From: Volvox africanus
Taxonomy: Eukaryota; Chlorophyta; Chlorophyceae; Chlamydomonadales; Volvocaceae
DNA length: 64,000 nucleotides
Assembly (NCBI GenBank): GCA_030268105.1
Contig: BSDZ01000125.1
Location: 62,001 to 126,000, forward strand
Direction: 5' to 3'
Below, piece after piece: positions 23,345-34,043 of the stretch. A program made the translations under genes and the position numbers. The notes under the pieces were generated by a model. That model had not been told where the DNA came from. It worked only from the letters and a program-made list of their open reading frames with translations, and ran no database searches. Every line of letters begins with the position of its first letter. The first letter of the stretch is position 1.

Positions 23345-23480
23345 AGATAAATTATGCTTTAGCTATCAAATTTTCAAACGGCACAAAACCTAGTTGATAT
23401 CTACTATCTGCTGCTTGATCACGATTATCTCCCATAAAGAAAAAATGACCTTTTGGAACTATATGTGTTATTCTTATAAT
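23345..23480 (-). pseudogene. lepB: Signal peptidase I (lepB) fragment, rickettsial
   Basis: The minus-strand translation IVPKGHFFFMGDNRDQAADS followed by RYQLGFVPFENLIAKA contains the signal peptidase I signature (G/S-D-N-R-x-x-S/A-x-D-S-R) and the following GFVP..NLIAKA strand typical of bacterial LepB, where it cleaves signal peptides of exported proteins at the inner membrane. A TAA follows at the place of a normal Gln codon, after which FIFLTTKE continues the frame. A further in-frame stop lies upstream. Only about 40 codons remain, with no catalytic Ser or Lys region. Non-functional relic. Confidence 0.82.
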
Positions 23481-23587
23481 TTTTTATGGAACCAATTCTG
23501 AAAATGCCATTATAACACCAATCTGTTAAACATACCAAATTTTCGAAAGATATTACAAACTGGCAAAATATTAATACATATTTAAAT

Positions 23588-23757
23588 TTGGAGGTGCTTT
23601 AATTGATATTGATACCAATCTTTATCTAATACCTCCACAATCATACCGCCTCGAATAAGCAACGTACAAAATTCATCAGTTTTTGTAGAGTTATTTGTAA
23701 ATAACTTCAAACGTTTTTCTATGCAATATGATTTTAATAGTGCAAATGGATCTACCA
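23588..23757 (-). pseudogene. Unrecognised AT-rich bacterial ORF remnant
   Basis: About 55 open codons on the minus strand, including CIEKRLKLFTNNSTKTDEF and LLIRGGMIVEVLDKDWYQY, between the lepB relic and the IS630 relic. The counterpart in copy 1 is about 5040-5205. The composition is bacterial. I do not recognise the family. Confidence 0.4.
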
Positions 23758-23856
23758 GTTGCTATACCATAACAAATAAAGGTATAAACAAATTGATAGC
23801 CGCACAAACACAATGAAAAATATTAAAAATATTTTTTATTTTTCTGATATTCTGCT

Positions 23857-24416
23857 TTACTTTATGCCAGTAATGCATAGTAGGTCAGGGCAGTACGGCG
23901 GTATAAAAAGAATAGATGCACCAACCGACTCAATTAGTAGCTTAACGGATTCCTTTTTATGAAAGGCTATATTATCCATTACGACCACATGTCCCTTAGA
24001 TAACTGAGGTAATAAGACATTTTGTAGATAAGTATCAAACACTGAAGAGTTACAATAACTGGTAAAAACGAAAGGAGCAAATAGTGTGCTATTCCTCAAA
24101 GCGGCAATCTTGCTTACCCTTATTTTGTGCCTGAATTCTTTTTTACTATAACATCTCTTACCTTCTAAGCTGTAACCATGAGAAAAAGTAATGTTTTCCT
24201 CTGCACCACTTTCATCAAGATATACTAAACGCTCTACTGGAATATGTTTTATTTGTTCCATAAACTCTTTTACTTCCAATTCATTTCTTTGGTGTGAAAA
24301 AAGGTGTTTTATATATGTATATATCAGTCTGTTAATCCATCTGCCTAATGTCCATCCAAATATCTTTTCCGGCCATCATATGGGCAAGTGATGTAACGTT
24401 TTATCAGGGTTCTCCA
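23857..24416 (-). pseudogene. IS630-family transposase pseudogene (copy 2)
   Basis: The catalytic half is an open frame of 140 codons from 24279 (MEVKEFMEQIKHIPVERLVY) through YLDESGAEENITF and VVVMDNIAFHKKESVKLL to IPPYCPDL. It lacks the nonsense change seen at 5476 in copy 1. The third catalytic acidic residue is missing in the same way as in copy 1. Upstream, TGA at about 24376 interrupts the frame (LPI-stop-WPEKIFGW), and the N-terminal helix-turn-helix half has been deleted. The deletion fuses LLENPDKTLHHLPI in frame to the C-terminus of the host membrane protein. Confidence 0.82.
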
Positions 24417-24661
24417 GAAGAAAATATGGAATGGCCAAAAGTATTCTGAGGCCCCGCATCACAAGGAGAACCACAAATGTGAAGTTAATCGTTGGGCTGG
24501 GATCCACCTTGCTGTACTTATCATATGTGTAGCGATGCTTGGCCTTAATTTCCTCGTCCGTCAACACCGGGCCTATCACTTGCTTGTAGCTGTTGGTGTC
24601 AGCCTTGAATACTGAGCCATCAGCACATGAAACAGCTACGTTAATGGGAAGATAATCGTCC

Positions 24662-24985
24662 TGTTGGAATGTGAGCAACACTCATATACGAAAGAATGTC
24701 AGTGCAAGTAATACGGCCCACGAGGGGCCGGGCGCCTTGCTGACTTCAACAGGTTATGAGCCCCGAGCGCACGTGCGCGGCTGGCCGAGAGGTCGCCGGT
24801 TCGAATCCCGCTGGCTGTTGACCAGGGCAGGGTCGCCGGGACGAGGCAGCTATCGGGAGGCCGTGAAGCTCGACGGAGTGTCGCTCACGGGGGGGTGTTG
24901 GAATGTGAGCAACACTCATATACGAAAGAATGTCAGAGCAAGTAATACGGCCCACGAGGGGCCGGGCGCTTTGCTGACTTCAACA
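24662..24985 (+). mobile_element. TRIM: miniature LTR retroelement, 324 bp
   Basis: Two 90-bp direct repeats, 24662-24751 and 24896-24985, differ at two positions, begin TGTTGGAATG and end TTCAACA. A 5-bp target duplication CGTCC flanks them (24657-24661 and 24986-24990); the empty site is seen in copy 1 near 6730. Directly inside the left LTR is a primer-binding site, GGTTATGAGCCCC, and directly before the right LTR a G-run (CACGGGGGGG) serves as polypurine tract. The 144-bp interior has no ORF. It interrupts the membrane-protein pseudogene, so it moved after the unit was duplicated. Confidence 0.93.
24752..24764 (+). promoter_or_regulatory. Primer-binding site of the TRIM
   Basis: GGTTATGAGCCCC immediately follows the left LTR. 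Its complement, GGGGCTCATAACC, reads like a Met-tRNA anticodon stem-loop (CAT anticodon), the half-tRNA priming mode known for copia elements. The copia element here has the same motif at 47133-47145. Confidence 0.7.
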
Positions 24986-26392
24986 CGTCCTCGCCAAGAG
25001 CTGTATCGGACTTGAGATCGCCGCCCAGCTGCCAGCTGCCAACAAACAGGGGACTGAAGCATGCTCCATTTCTCCACCGTACATAAGAATTTCAGCGTCG
25101 TTTGGCTCACTGCCCATTGAAATGTCCCAATCGCCAAAAGTGCTCGAGTACGATAACGCGCGGTCCTCACCGACAGAGCTGCTCCGGCGCGTGTATATCG
25201 GCTTTCCGTTATAGCAGGACGTCAGCTTGCAAACACCATCCAAGCCACCGTTAAGCTTATCTGCCTGCTTGTCGACCCCGGCGACTTTGATATCGCAAGA
25301 GGCGGTTTCACTTGCCAGCAATGGCTGACCATTGGTATCAAAGAGGCATTCTTCAAAGAAATCATACTTCTCGGCGTGGTAATCCTCGTATCTATTATGC
25401 CGTAGTACTCATAGTAGGCCTCGTCCTCATCACCATCGTAGCCATACTCATATATACCTCGTAATAGGAGTCATCTTCAGTATCATAGGAGTAATAACCA
25501 TATCCGTAGTTATGTTCATACTGACCCAAACAGCGGGAAGCTGCAACTGACAAGATGGGGAACCCTAAGCCGAAACTGATGATGGCTGCTTCGATGAATT
25601 TCACCTGCATCATAGTTGTTACTTTCAATGGTTCGTTGCATTTAAAGGTCCGATCAAGTACAGCACCTGTACGGATTGGTCTGTAGGGATCACCGGCAAC
25701 ATTTTCCGTCTTGGTCCATAAGAAATCCACAGTTCTAACATCTGAATATCGCTCGCTATATTTGAAGAATGACATACAGGATATGCAAAATGCGTCATCT
25801 AAACAGACCTATGTTCTCGCTTACTGAGCTTATTCGGCCCAGAGAAACTTCAAATATAGAATATAAAACAAAATATGACTTTCATTTGTCTTGGAAGAAT
25901 TCGTGTTGAAGGCGTCAACTTCAAAAACTATTTTGGCAATATTGGCAACCTTTCATCAAACTGAGCTCCAATACAGACAATTAGTTATTAAGCCGTTGGC
26001 ATACTTATCTTTCCTCTTGCATAGAGGCACTGGTGGAAATTTGATCTAGACTGCTCAACTCGCGAAGAACTTTAGGCGCTGAGCTCAGCAGTGCCCTACC
26101 TCCTCGAAACAGAAGAATGACTGTGCCGGTTCCGCCGGCGGCGGCGGCACCGACGATGGCATCCCATCAGCCTAACGGGTATGTGCACCAATGGAGGGGA
26201 GTGGGCCATGTTAGCTGCGACGGGCAGCGAGCTTGGGCTGTTTGGGTCGCTGCGGCCGGCAGGGACCCCCAATAGTGCCGTATAGTAGGAGGCGACATAC
26301 CACGACCGAATGAGGGGTTGGAGTAAAATGTGGATCCATGTGAACTCTTCAGCCTGTTTCCCGAGCCTCCAAGTAATTCACGGCTCAACTGA

Positions 26393-26951
26393 TTATGCTC
26401 CATAACCATCTGGACCCTCGGGAACCTCCTCATAGGCTGCCATTGAGGAGAAAGGGCGTGAGGCAGACACGCTGGACCGTTTGGAACGAAACGGGTGCAG
26501 GGTGGCCGGAGGCTGTGCGGAGGAGGACGAGCTAGTAATCGATTGGAGCGATGGGTTGGTCTTTATATGACAAGAGGATGGCGTCGTCGGTGGATATGCC
26601 TGACGGGGGCCGCCGCTCGACTGGTGCAGATACACAAAGTGGATTGGAGGAGGAAGTGTCGTGCACAGGTGGAACATTTAAGAACATGCATCCACTTGGG
26701 CTGGGAGAGGCCGAATGACATTTGGGATATAGAGATTCCAAATCATCGGATTCAAAGACAAGGAGCAGGGGGAGCGGACTTAAATATAGAGGGTAATCGG
26801 GTGGGCTAGGTGTAGCTGGCGGCATTGGTGGTGGTGATCGCCGGCGCGCCACTAGGACACGTCTGGATGCTCCGAATTGGAACCGTGTAGATTCGTTCCT
26901 AAGGGTGGATCGTGAAGCGTAGGTCGCGACACAGAACAAGAGGTGAACCAC
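26393..26951 (-). CDS. Ser/Pro-rich hypothetical protein exons (copy 2)
   Basis: Counterpart of 8089-8584. The upstream frame is open further (from 26951, LRNESTRFQFGASRRVL). Near 26384 a 6-base insertion (GGCTCA) relative to copy 1 and nearby changes alter the C-terminal end. Confidence 0.33.
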
Positions 26952-28480
26952 TGGCAGGGCGAAACGTATCGTGCTCGCATCGTCGTTTCTGTGTTCCTAT
27001 GAAAGAATGTACCTAAATGATTAAATGTTTCACCGCTCTTTCACCTCAATACGCGCACATCCATAAAGCGTTGGTGAGCTGCAACCATTCATGATCAGTG
27101 TGCCCTTGCGAGGCGGCCGATGTATCCTTGCAGTTATGCGAGGGTAGGTATTGCTTTAAGGAACGAGGCAGGCGGCAATGCATGCGTGCAACTTTGGTGA
27201 TGGCTGATGCCACCATCTAAATTTCTTTCCGTGCATGGCCGCTGCACAGCGCATATACAGACCGATCAATATCATTATCCAACATCGTACTTGAATGTGG
27301 GCATGACTTAACTTGGTACTGCTCAACCTCTCTCTCTGCGTTTTCCCTGTTTCGATTAATTATTTAGCTACTCTTATTCCACGTTATTTAATCTCATCTC
27401 ATCGTACGACTCGCTCGCGCAGCCCTCTGAGCCTCCTCTTGTTATAGGCTCGTCCGGGGCCTTACGAGCCCCTAAGAGTTTGTAGCAATCATCAACCACC
27501 ATCACCGGGGTAACTGTTGTTTTCCATTCTGTCAATAGTTGAATGTTAAGTTCTAATTATTTGATCTAATAAACTCGCGGCATTTTTACAAAAATACCGG
27601 TGTTGTTATCGGTCCATTTTATGACGCATTACTTTGCTTCAATCAGGAACAATGATCAAAAGCCCTAAGGGAAATAAGCACTTTTGAATTAAAAAATATT
27701 TAATATTAATATTAAAAATAAAAGCTCTGCGCTGCTCTTCTGGGCGTGGTCTAGTCGAGAGTCGTAGTTATTAGTGGACTAATATTTTATATGCCTTCTA
27801 TTACTTCAATGTTATTATGCAACCCTACGAGGCGTTTCAAAGTTTGACGTCTCCCTCCAGATTGTCATGGCAGTTGCTTTACCCTCGTCATTACAAGCTC
27901 CGAATCAAGACTCTTTTGCAGTTTCAAAATATGTGCAACGTTACTGATCGATCGACACGGCATATCTGAGACCTTTTTGTACGTTGTACGTTTTGAACAT
28001 TGAGGCGTGGTTGTCATTTTGCATTATCTAGTGCATCGCGGTTACGTTGTCTTCGAAACGGATTAGAGCTTTGTTCAGAAGCTGCTTACTCGTTTGAAAA
28101 CGTAAAATATCTTTTTACGGCACACACTGTGTAGCATGCTGCGCAAGTATCTTGGCTCCCCTAAGCGCGAGTGCGTCATAAATTCGAATGTGCTTTGGCA
28201 CATCTAAATGATTGGCCAGTCATGTCTTTCTTGCTGGAGGCGGCGGCGACTCTGGCAGCTGAGGAGAGGGAAGAAGGATGGCGTGTGTACGAGTAACAAT
28301 TATTGAATTGTGTTGTGAGTAACCGACAGGTGGACGGTTGACATGCTCGTATCACTCGTGTACACGTGTATACACGGCTACAATGTAAACCTTTGCGAGG
28401 CAATTTGTTCCTCTTCATGGTGTCCATCTGAACAAATCAGATTCTGTTTCCTCGGCACCAAGCTATATAATAATACAATA

Positions 28481-30523
28481 AGGAAATATTCACCGCTCCC
28501 TTAGAAGCTTTCCTGAGCATTTAAAAGGAAAAGGGAGACGTCACTTGCAACTGCTGCCCTAATCCATCATGCATTCAGCGACTGGCATCTTTTCTCTCTC
28601 CCACCCCACCCACCCCAATGTCCTCAGCGATTATTAGCAACTGGGTTTTTGTTATTAACGATCCAAAGCGCAACGATAATTGACAACAGCAACCTATAGT
28701 GCATATGACGCTGGAAACTCTCCACCACATGAGGCTCGCTCAATCTCGATCGTGTATATCTCATGCTGACGTCCAATACCCCAACGACATGCACTGAAAT
28801 CCTGACGCATGCTTCGACCGGTATACATACTCCCTGACATATGTTTATTACTGTTCGTACTTGTACTATACTTATCTAATACAACAGATAGCCTTCAGTC
28901 CGAGGCTACACACACACACATACGTGCAAGGGTATTCCTCTATCTCAAGTTTCAAATCCCCACACCGTACACCCCACCCCGCACACTCCACACCATCCCA
29001 CAGCGCTTTGCCAAGGCCACATCAATACACGCACATCCATAAAGCATTGGCTTGGTTATCAGAACCCCCAATGGATGACAACATTATCCTCCATCCAGAC
29101 CTTCAGTACCCAGATGAACAGACGATTCAACGAGATGATGTGGAGAGACTCTGCAAAACTGTCAGTTATGGCGCGCCTCTGCGCCCTCAGTCACATACTA
29201 ATCATGCATGTGCGGACGGAAGAGCGGACGGACAAATGGAAAACTAAAAAGTACTCTAGTTTACATTACGGAGAGCGGCGTTCCATCACACAGGGACGAT
29301 GGGTCCCTGTTCGCTCAACTCCGGTCCCGTTTTTGGGAATCAGCGGCAAGCAGTGAACTGCCGTTTCGGCTCACCCCACCGCGTGTTGGATTTGCCCCTG
29401 CACATACCCCTGCTCCTGCCCATACGCCATCAATCACGCATCACGACATCCTTGTGTAATATCAGCCGTTGCATCACCACCACCATCATCATTTTAAATA
29501 TTGTCACCATCATGATCTTAAGAAATACGTTTTAAACGCCGTCGCATACCATCACCCAACGCACAGGGACAACATGTCCCGCCCAAAGCCGTTTTAGCAG
29601 CTGCTTCATCCAGATAGATCCTATATCCAAGGGGGAAAACGTCATCGTTGGACATCGCGCTTGGAAAAAGCCGTAGGATGCAGATATGTTGTCACCTTTT
29701 ATACCATGTAAATTGCAGCAACGGAATTTTAATCTGTGTGTTCTAGGTTCTAGGTTCGTAGATGTGGACTTAGGGTTTTAGGGATCTCCCTCAAGACGCA
29801 CGTCTTTAAGTCGCACGAGAGGACAGGAACAGGATGTTGGAAAGGTAGAAACGAGAAATTTGGGATACGTTGTAACCTTTCATACCATGCAAGTTGCAGC
29901 AACGGACTTTAAATGTGTGTATTCTAGGTGCCTGCTGGTAGATGTGGACTTTGATAAGTTTGACCTCCCCGATTCCTTGGTCAACCGCTGCACTCACGCG
30001 TTTATGAAGCAATAGCAAAACAATTACGGTTGGGATTGAACGATTGCCCGAACAAATCATGTACACTTAACCATTATTTAGTTCTCACAACTATGCAAAT
30101 GCAATCAAATCGTTGGTTTGGGAGCTTCGACAGTCTTGTCAGTTCACCGTTGATCCATCGCGCTTCTCGACGTGACAGCTTCACCGATGGGCTTGCTCGT
30201 AAGAGCATCGAACAATTTTATTTGCCTTTTTGTCTCGAACTTATTTTCCTTACTTCCCTGAGTTAAGAATTTGTGTGCAACTGCCAGGCGTTTCCATAGT
30301 TGCCATTGCAGAAAGTCAGACGCGGTAGGCCTTGATACATGACCGACCAACCGTCTTATAATCTTAAACCGTCTTATAAACATTTCATCACATCGAGAGA
30401 ACTTTACGTTGCAGTAGTGAATGTAGTAGTGAATGCTAGATAGGGTTCATGAATTGTTGAACTGGTACATACATATCACACAGCAATCAATACGAGCACG
30501 TATAGGAGCAACAGCTGCTGATA
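28481..30523. other. 2.04-kb segment replacing 128 bp of copy 1
   Basis: Flanks align with copy 1 at 10213 and 10342. Inside are a stretch with a readable plus frame (PPMDDNIILHPDLQYPDEQT, then IQRDDVERLCKTVSYGAPLR, about 29065-29247, TAA), a CA/AC-rich tract near 28905, and the third 533-bp repeat. No terminal repeats are seen, so this looks like a break-repair or templated insertion rather than a transposon. Confidence 0.7.
29791..30325. repeat. 533-bp dispersed repeat, third copy
   Basis: The third copy lies inside the copy-2-specific segment 28481-30523. It is preceded at about 29680-29775 by a second, more diverged partial copy of its inner part (the stretch around TTGTCACCTTTTATACCATG), so two tandem pieces are present. 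Its ends are abrupt, and the flanks show no target duplication. Confidence 0.75.
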
Positions 30524-31382
30524 ATGTTTTTTTGGGAAACCAACGCCACCGAGGTACTGCTCAGGGTGGCAACGCGGTTTCTTTGCCTGCACGTAGGCCT
30601 TGTACAAATGAAATGCGTATGTCAGCCACGCAACCGTAAGCAGCACCTTGGCAGGTACCAGGTTGTCGAGTCCGTGCAGGGGTCCGAACAGGGACCTCTG
30701 GGTCCGTCCATGTGTACATGCGTAAGCGCGCTGACGTACCTTTTTGTGATCACCGCACTCCAGAAGTCTGAAGACCCTGGGCGGAGTTTGTGGAATTCCA
30801 ACAGCGGCCGTCGCCCTGTTGAATTTAAATTCGCAGCTTTGGTGGTATTCTTGTCGACGATGCCAAAGACAGCCTATGCAGATGATGCGGCATGCAGGGG
30901 CCGGTCAAGCTGGCTGGCGAGCAAAGCATTTTCGTACAGAGAACAGTGCTTCGTATGGTGCTGCTTATTAGGTCGAAGGTATGGCGCTTGCACCCCTAGA
31001 ACGAACGAACAAGCCCTCGTCCAAGCTGAATCCCCGCCCTGCCCCCTCCCACACCCGCCCTCCGCCCAGCTGCCTTATCCCCACTCTCTTCTTCTCCCTC
31101 TTTTTCTCTCTCTCCAACCTTGAATTTGTCGCCAGTTAGCACCTTATTCTCCCATTGGTAAGCCGCAACCGCTTCAAAGCCACGCATCAGGCGTGTCGGT
31201 GGCATTTTGCAACTTGGATCCGAAATCAAGAAGCTGGTGGCGAGGTCGTGTCCTAGACTGTTGAGGGGATTTCTGTTTTCTTCACTTTTTGCGGAGACTT
31301 GCTCGAGCGAGGCCCTCACCAACACAGCGCCTGTCCAAGTTATGAGCGAGGGACGCACAGCCTTGGAGAGTGGCAAGCCCAC
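30524..31382 (-). pseudogene. Three-exon hypothetical protein, truncated (copy 2)
   Basis: Counterpart of 11198-10196. Exons 1 and 2 and the start of exon 3 are preserved, but exon 3 ends at about 30530, where copy-2-specific DNA (28481-30523) replaces the C-terminal tail. The membrane span is retained. Confidence 0.5.
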
Positions 31383-33174
31383 AGGTACGGGACCTGGGAT
31401 CTCTGATTAAGGTGCGGAGGGATGGACCTTTGTTGTAAGGGTAAGTAAGTCAGGGATCACGTGAGGCAAGCAAAGGCAAAACGGCTGCATGTGCGCGGAT
31501 GTAAACAAGCATCTGTAAAGCGAGCCTGCTAGTGCAAATTTCAACGCGGCCGCTGCTCTGCCCTTATTCCGCATGTCGCTATCACCTGCCCGCCACGTTT
31601 CCGTCTAAATACCCTAGCCCAGCTGCGCGCGGTGTAGCCTGAACCCCTATCCAGCTTGTCCAACATACAACCCAGATGCTCCAGTCCCGTGCTGGCACAC
31701 TCCTCCGGAGCTACATTTTACCTTCATGGACAGTCGCTATGTCTTTGGTATTGTAAGGATCCGCTTGCGACCTCACTGCTGCTCAACACAGCCTTTCCAT
31801 CCCTATACTGGCGCGTCCGTCGCAGGTCACCAAGTACATGTCACCAGATAGCTAGGGCTGGTTCAGCAGCAGTCACCAGATATCTGGAGCTGGTACAGCC
31901 CTCCCGCCCAGCAGCAGTCGCCAGGCGCGCCCTACAAGCTGTAGTGCAGTCCGAACACAGGGCTGTCTTTAGAGAAATGCGCTTGCACGGGCAGTAGGTC
32001 AATCCACTGTGTTGCGGTGGGTCCTGACAGGAAGGGGCATGTGCATGCATGCGTTGTGCGGTGGTGAACGGGGGAAATGGAGTTATCGCTGCATGGTGAG
32101 CGCACCCGGCTGGGGTTCTGGCGATATCTGAGTTTTGCGCGGTTTTATGCATCTGCTCATCTGGTGATTGGCGCGCTTGGCCTCAAGGGCTGGCCTGTCT
32201 GTGCGGGTCGAAATTTCACTCGGCTTGCTGTCAACTTGTGCTAGCTTCGGCTGCGCAAGTGTGCGGATGGAGGCTTAGTGGGTTTTCGTGGACGCCGGGT
32301 ATCAATGTCACTGCTTCATGGGTGATATGGCTATGCATAATGAGCTGTTCAATAGCTAGCAGTACCGCTTTGCTTTCTACTATCCCCGTTACCTGAGTAC
32401 ACATGCTAAGCTGGGGATCATGTATTCTCCCAAGGGGCGGCATTGATAATACTGTGCGTGATCTGGATTGGATTTGGTGGAAGGAGGGTACGCAGCCATT
32501 TATTGATTTCCATGCAAATAAACGAAAGCTCCCTAGGTCCGTGCCGTTGGGAGTGTCCCAGCAGTGATTTAAGGGGGGTCACGATATGGCCCAGTAAGCC
32601 TCGTTTGTTCATCAAGTTTCACGTGGTTCCCTGGAGCCATACATGTCTCTTTTTGCCCGGAGCTACCCTCAACGAACTCTTGCTAGGCCCTAAGCACAAC
32701 GTGTCCCCCTGGAGTCATAATCAGAGTGTCTCGGGACAAAAAACACGTCGTGTTTGTTGGATTGTTTCGTGCCAAAATTTGGTTGCGTGGTGAATTTGTT
32801 ATGCCCCAATCTATCATGCGTTATTTAGCTCGCCAGACGGGCTGCATGTGCGGGGATGGTGTGAATGGGTGCGGCAGTTGTCAGGCGACCGGGCAGAAGG
32901 GCTACGGACCAAGGGGAGGCAGTAGACGGAGGTGTTGGACGAAGCAATAACAGGTCTCAGCTAGGGTGGGGCGCACGGCCGCAGGCATGGCTTCATGCCG
33001 GTGGCCACGGGCAACAAGCCATGCTTGTATGCTCACTGTCATGCGATCCAGGATCCTTCGGAGCTTCCTTGGACACTTTGCCTGTCCCTGGAACATATAT
33101 ATGGGGCTTTGACTTCATATTCGGTGTCTTTCGATACCACCCTTAATTGGGCAGACTCTGATACCTATGTTTTG

Positions 33175-34007
33175 TGTTGTACCTCTCCTTCATGTTTGCT
33201 CATCAGTATCTGCACGTCTGAAGGCTTGCGACACCAATGCGCGAGCACTTGCAAGTACAGCAAGGCAAGCGCGAGCAAACAGAGACAGCGGAAGACTTCA
33301 AACAAGAAGAGATATAACTTACAGTCTTACAGATCGAAGCGGTGCAATGGACGTAATCGCCATCAGCGCCGGAAGCAAGCAATCATCACGCGGCGGTGAA
33401 TAGCGATGTTTAGGCTTAGCTCGGGCTAAGTAGAATAGTGTATAGCAATAATAATGTAGAGCACACGAGTGTTCTCCGGTGTCGAATATCTTCTCTTGCT
33501 TAGCCGTCCTCGCATCTGTTATACTCGTAGCATCGCGATGCCGTACGATTCACACTAGGAGGCCGATCCTAAGTGTGACAACCCTACTGCGTGTAGGCGA
33601 TGTCGATGTATAACAACGTATAAGCCTTTCCGGCATTCGCATGATGCAAGGGTCCGAATAACGATATTCGGTTGCAAGGCATGTGTCGCAACGAGTGCGG
33701 CGCTCTCAACGTGTGCTGTAATGAGGTAATATTATATCAAATAATATTACTTATAGTTTCATAGCTCGAGCATAATGCGCACTTCAATGATTCGGTATTT
33801 CATGCATGCTAGGCGGATTTGCCATGATGCGATGTTGTGATGGATAATGATAACATGCCAAATGCATATATAAATGTATGCAAATACATCTATATCATGC
33901 AGGTTCATTCATATGCAATAGTCATTCATGCATTCATCAAGATAACACTTCGCCTCGTAGGATCGCATCGACCTACACATCGGCGGGAAACGAGCCGTAG
34001 CAAAACA
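33175..34007 (-). repeat. Gypsy-1 LTR (3' LTR in element orientation)
   Basis: 833-bp LTR bounded by TGTTGTACC and GCAAAACA, next to the polypurine tract at 34008-34020. Confidence 0.92.
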
Positions 34008-34043
34008 ATTATCCCCCTTCCCGTATGCAGCGTCCTCGCTGCT

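Larger units (their letters stand above)
23297..24416 (-). other. Rickettsial DNA insert, copy 2
   Basis: Unit-2 form of the insert. It keeps the lepB end lost from copy 1 but is cut within the transposase at 24416, where it joins host sequence equivalent to copy-1 position about 6499. The join retains a few bases of microhomology (GAAGAAA). Host flanks are a 140-bp segment (23157-23296) on the left and the membrane-protein gene on the right. Confidence 0.8.
24417..25613 (-). pseudogene. Type I membrane protein, broken (copy 2)
   Basis: Counterpart of 7353-6447. It shares the two frameshifts and adds an 8-base insertion in the Tyr-rich tract near 25453, a 324-bp TRIM inside the coding region (24662-24985), and loss of the basic tail through fusion to the IS630 relic at 24416. 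The membrane span is still present. Confidence 0.6.

Noticed and set aside
24781..24831. Functional tRNA gene
   Set aside because: A- and B-box are only six bases apart and no acceptor or anticodon stem can be formed.
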